From NCBI GenBank assembly GCA_020628425.1, contig JAHDEZ010000009.1, forward strand, positions 1 to 64,000: 64,000 bases of DNA. The letters are read 5' to 3'. The DNA comes from Hellea sp. (GTDB lineage Bacteria; Pseudomonadota; Alphaproteobacteria; Caulobacterales; Maricaulaceae). Below, piece after piece: positions 61,844 to 64,000 of this stretch. The notes under the pieces were generated by a model. It saw nothing but the letters and a program-made list of their open reading frames with translations. It had not been told where the DNA came from and did not search any database. A program made the position numbers and the translations under genes. The number at the start of each line of letters is the position of its first letter. The first letter of the stretch is position 1.

Positions 61844-62586
61844 GCATATTGAGCGTCAAAGACCTATCTGCGGGTTATAAACGGACGCCTGTGATTTCAA
61901 AGGTCAGCGTCGAAGCCAATGCGGGAGAATTTATTGCGCTCTTGGGGCCCAATGGGAGCGGTAAGACGACTTTGGTCAAAGCGCTGGCCGGGCTATTGCC
62001 GGTTATGAGTGGTGATATCTGGGTGGGTGACACGCCCCTGTCATTTCTGGAGCCGAAACTGCGCGCACGTCGGATTTCATATCTCGCGCAGTCCCGTCAA
62101 GCTATGCCGGACATGTCGGTTTTGGAAATCCTAGAGCTGGGCCGCGCACCTTTCCGGGGACGTCTTGGTCTGATCAGTGATGATGGTCGACAGGTTATCG
62201 AGCGCGTTATTGAAACCTGTGCCTTGCAAGATTTTGTTTCGCGTAAATATGGGGAGTTATCAGGCGGCGAGCAGGCGCGCGTTCTTTTGGGGCGGGCGCT
62301 GGTTGTTGATGCGCCGGTCATTTTGGTTGACGAACCTATTGCGGCTTTGGATCCGTTTTATCAACTGGCCACTTTGGAGATTTTGACATCTCAGGCCCGT
62401 AGTGGAAAAACGGTAATTGCCGCTCTGCATGATTTGTCTTTGGCCCAGCGTTTTAGCGATCGGGTCTGGATGATGTCCGAAGGACAATTGGCCTTAAACG
62501 CACCGGCAAGTCAGGCCTTTGATTCTGAGATCATCGCGCGTGTTTTCAATATTGATTGGGACGTTTTTCAAGGGCCGCTCATTTAA
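61840..62586 (+). CDS. btuD: Cobalamin ABC transporter ATP-binding protein, BtuD-like
   Basis: 248 residues. Walker A is LLGPNGSGKTTLVKAL near residue 34, the signature LSGGEQARVLLGRAL near 140, Walker B VILVDEPIAALDP near 160 and the switch His in ALHDLSLAQRF. It energises B12 uptake with BtuC and BtuF. Last gene of the riboswitch-controlled operon. Confidence 0.93.
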   Translation: MSILSVKDLSAGYKRTPVISKVSVEANAGEFIALLGPNGSGKTTLVKALAGLLPVMSGDIWVGDTPLSFLEPKLRARRISYLAQSRQAMPDMSVLEILELGRAPFRGRLGLISDDGRQVIERVIETCALQDFVSRKYGELSGGEQARVLLGRALVVDAPVILVDEPIAALDPFYQLATLEILTSQARSGKTVIAALHDLSLAQRFSDRVWMMSEGQLALNAPASQAFDSEIIARVFNIDWDVFQGPLI

Positions 62587-62668
62587 GAAAAATTTGATTT
62601 TTAGCTTGCTCTGAACTTTTTGCCTGATTAGTGTTATTGCATCACAACAACAATCAGTGGGGAGCTTC

Positions 62669-63391
62669 ATGCGAAAATTCATGATCTTTTCTGCAGCCAC
62701 AGCCATGATGGCAGGTTGCGCAACAGCCGATAAATCACTTTATGATTTTGACGAACCGAGAGAGAAAGTAACTGTTCTTTTGATGCCTATGGACGTGGAA
62801 ATGTACCGGACGAAAGTCGGGACAGCAGATCTGCGGGCTGACTGGATCGAGACAGCGACAGCTAATTTTACCAACTCTATTACGACTCATCTCGAGGGCA
62901 CGGGTGAAACCGTCAAAAGCTTCGAGGACTATGAAGGGTCAATGGGCGATGTGAGTCAGCTCTTATTGCTGCAGCAACATGTGGCTGACGCCATGACCAC
63001 GCATGTGGTGCCGGTATTCCCGGGAAGTTTTGCGGGCGTTTTGCCTCATAAGGACGGCAAAGAGCGCCTGACCTATAATCTGGGCGACGGCGTACAGGCC
63101 CTGCGCAGCAGTACAGGGGCTGATTATGCCGCTTTCTTGACGAACCGTTCAGCCGTCGAAAGTACAGGTTCAGCGATTTTCAAACTGGCCCTGGGTGTCA
63201 ATACAACTGAGTTCAAAGGGACTTATATCACATTGGTTGACTTGCAATCCGGCGAAGTAGTCTGGCTCAATGCCAAGACGTCCGGCGGTATTCTGTCGTC
63301 AGATCCGCGTAATCCGGAGAACGCCACCAAGGTGATTAACCAGATCATGGACAAAGGTCCGTTTACCGACCCGGACCCTGAGGATTCCTAA
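62669..63391 (+). CDS. Lipoprotein, unknown
   Basis: 240 residues from the ATG at 62669 with GGGGAG upstream. Lipobox MAGC. The early part KVTVLLMPMDVEMY...DLRADWIETATANFTNSI resembles a lipoprotein found next to M48 proteases in Alphaproteobacteria. It ends 1 base before the M48 protease gene starts and is probably coexpressed with it. Confidence 0.72.
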   Translation: MRKFMIFSAATAMMAGCATADKSLYDFDEPREKVTVLLMPMDVEMYRTKVGTADLRADWIETATANFTNSITTHLEGTGETVKSFEDYEGSMGDVSQLLLLQQHVADAMTTHVVPVFPGSFAGVLPHKDGKERLTYNLGDGVQALRSSTGADYAAFLTNRSAVESTGSAIFKLALGVNTTEFKGTYITLVDLQSGEVVWLNAKTSGGILSSDPRNPENATKVINQIMDKGPFTDPDPEDS

Positions 63392-63392
63392 G

Positions 63393-64000
63393 ATGCGCCG
63401 CGCATTATTGAGTTCTGTTATGGGGGTTGCCGTCCTATTGGCCGGCTGCGCCTCGACGGATTTGGGACAGCGTTCTGTTGATCACAAGGTAACAGATAAA
63501 GGTTCCGCTGAAGCGGGTTATGAATTCCAATCGGAGAAATTCGAAGAAGATATCAAGAACTCGGGACAGCTCATTCGGGATCCTGCGCTCACGAATTATC
63601 TGGTCAATTTGACTGATGATTTGACGGGTGAATATGCCGGACAATTACGGGTCTATCCATTTGAAGGGCCGGTTTTCAATGCCGGTATCCTCCCAAATGG
63701 CGCCATGATCGTCTATTCTGGATTGATGCTGAGAGCTGAAAACGAAGCCCAGCTGGCGCTGGTTCTTGGCCATGAATTTGGTCACTATTATGAGCGCCAT
63801 GCTTTGGAACGCCGGGCAGCTGCTGAAAATGCCGTCTGGGGCAGTATCCTAGTTGGCGGTCTTCTGGCCACGGCCTTGTATCTTGATTTCTCTCAGGACA
63901 ATGAGCTTGAAGCCGACCAAATCGGTCTCGAGATTTTGGAAGAGCGGGGATATGATGCGGAAAACGCGATCATGCTTTGGAAGAATTTGGCCGATGAAAT
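63393..64000 (+). CDS. M48 family metalloprotease lipoprotein, partial
   Basis: The first 202 residues are in the window and the gene continues beyond it. Lipobox LAGC at the N-terminus. The zinc motif HEFGH is near residue 126 and the third ligand comes from NELEADQIG near 172. BepA/LoiP-like proteases of this type act on outer-membrane proteins in the periplasm. Preceded by the lipoprotein gene with 1 base between. Not complete, so the C-terminal TPR part, if any, is unseen. Confidence 0.88.
   Translation, partial: MRRALLSSVMGVAVLLAGCASTDLGQRSVDHKVTDKGSAEAGYEFQSEKFEEDIKNSGQLIRDPALTNYLVNLTDDLTGEYAGQLRVYPFEGPVFNAGILPNGAMIVYSGLMLRAENEAQLALVLGHEFGHYYERHALERRAAAENAVWGSILVGGLLATALYLDFSQDNELEADQIGLEILEERGYDAENAIMLWKNLADE

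Noticed and set aside
1-64000. CRISPR array
   Set aside because: No set of regularly spaced identical repeats was seen, and no cas gene is present.

Overview
The window looks like a chromosomal segment of an alphaproteobacterium, with roughly 50% G+C judged by eye. The evidence is the gene order and set: ubiG divergent from lysC-ptsP, an LpoA-like lipoprotein divergent from rsmI-yraN, a rdgB-hemW overlap, dnaK/dnaJ, and an archaeal-type class I lysyl-tRNA synthetase. A Maricaulales/Robiginitomaculum-like marine lineage would fit, but that placement is a guess. Most genes are housekeeping genes or small hypothetical lipoproteins and membrane proteins.

Layout. 0.4-6.5 kb: hypothetical proteins (one extremely charged, one DUF3137), an arginase/agmatinase, an AlkB demethylase and a CPBP membrane protease. 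6.7-10.7 kb: dnaK and dnaJ with an FkbM-type methyltransferase between them; a heat-shock-type promoter precedes dnaK. 10.9-17.2 kb: membrane and TPR proteins, an AlkD-like DNA glycosylase and lysS. 17.3-19.3 kb: a small redox divergon (DM13 protein, DoxX, glutaredoxin) facing a TetR regulator, with two matching palindromic operators. 19.4-26 kb: TerC, a WG-repeat gene broken by an in-frame TGA, dapB, and two overlapping SIMPL-domain lipoproteins. 27-33 kb: DUF2975/XRE pair, rdgB-hemW, LpoA-like lipoprotein, rsmI-yraN and a DUF1223 protein. 33.4-36.5 kb: an AraC-type regulator overlapping a beta-propeller gene in a way that suggests a frameshifted fusion. 36.6-41.7 kb: ubiG, lysC, a decayed sulfotransferase/SGNH remnant, and ptsP.

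41.7-55.9 kb is a genomic island of about 14 kb inserted at the 3' end of a tRNA-Leu(CAA) gene. A 24-bp copy of the tRNA 3' end (one mismatch) lies at the far boundary. A P4-type integrase sits beside the tRNA, and GGCCCCCAA repeat sites occur near both ends. The cargo is a type I restriction-modification operon (hsdM-hsdS-hsdR) that continues into a small membrane/coiled-coil protein and a PD-(D/E)XK nuclease. It also carries a divergent pair made of an uncharacterised protein and a V8-like serine protease without a signal peptide, a second tyrosine recombinase module (integrase, zinc/HTH protein, AlpA), and a hypothetical protein. This is the best place to look for an undescribed defence function.

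55.9-64 kb returns to core sequence. It holds a 33-residue membrane ORF, a hypothetical exported protein, and a cobalamin riboswitch followed by a complete B12 uptake operon (BtuB-like receptor, BtuF-like binding protein, BtuC permease, BtuD ATPase). A lipoprotein gene and an M48 metalloprotease gene, cut by the window end, close the window.
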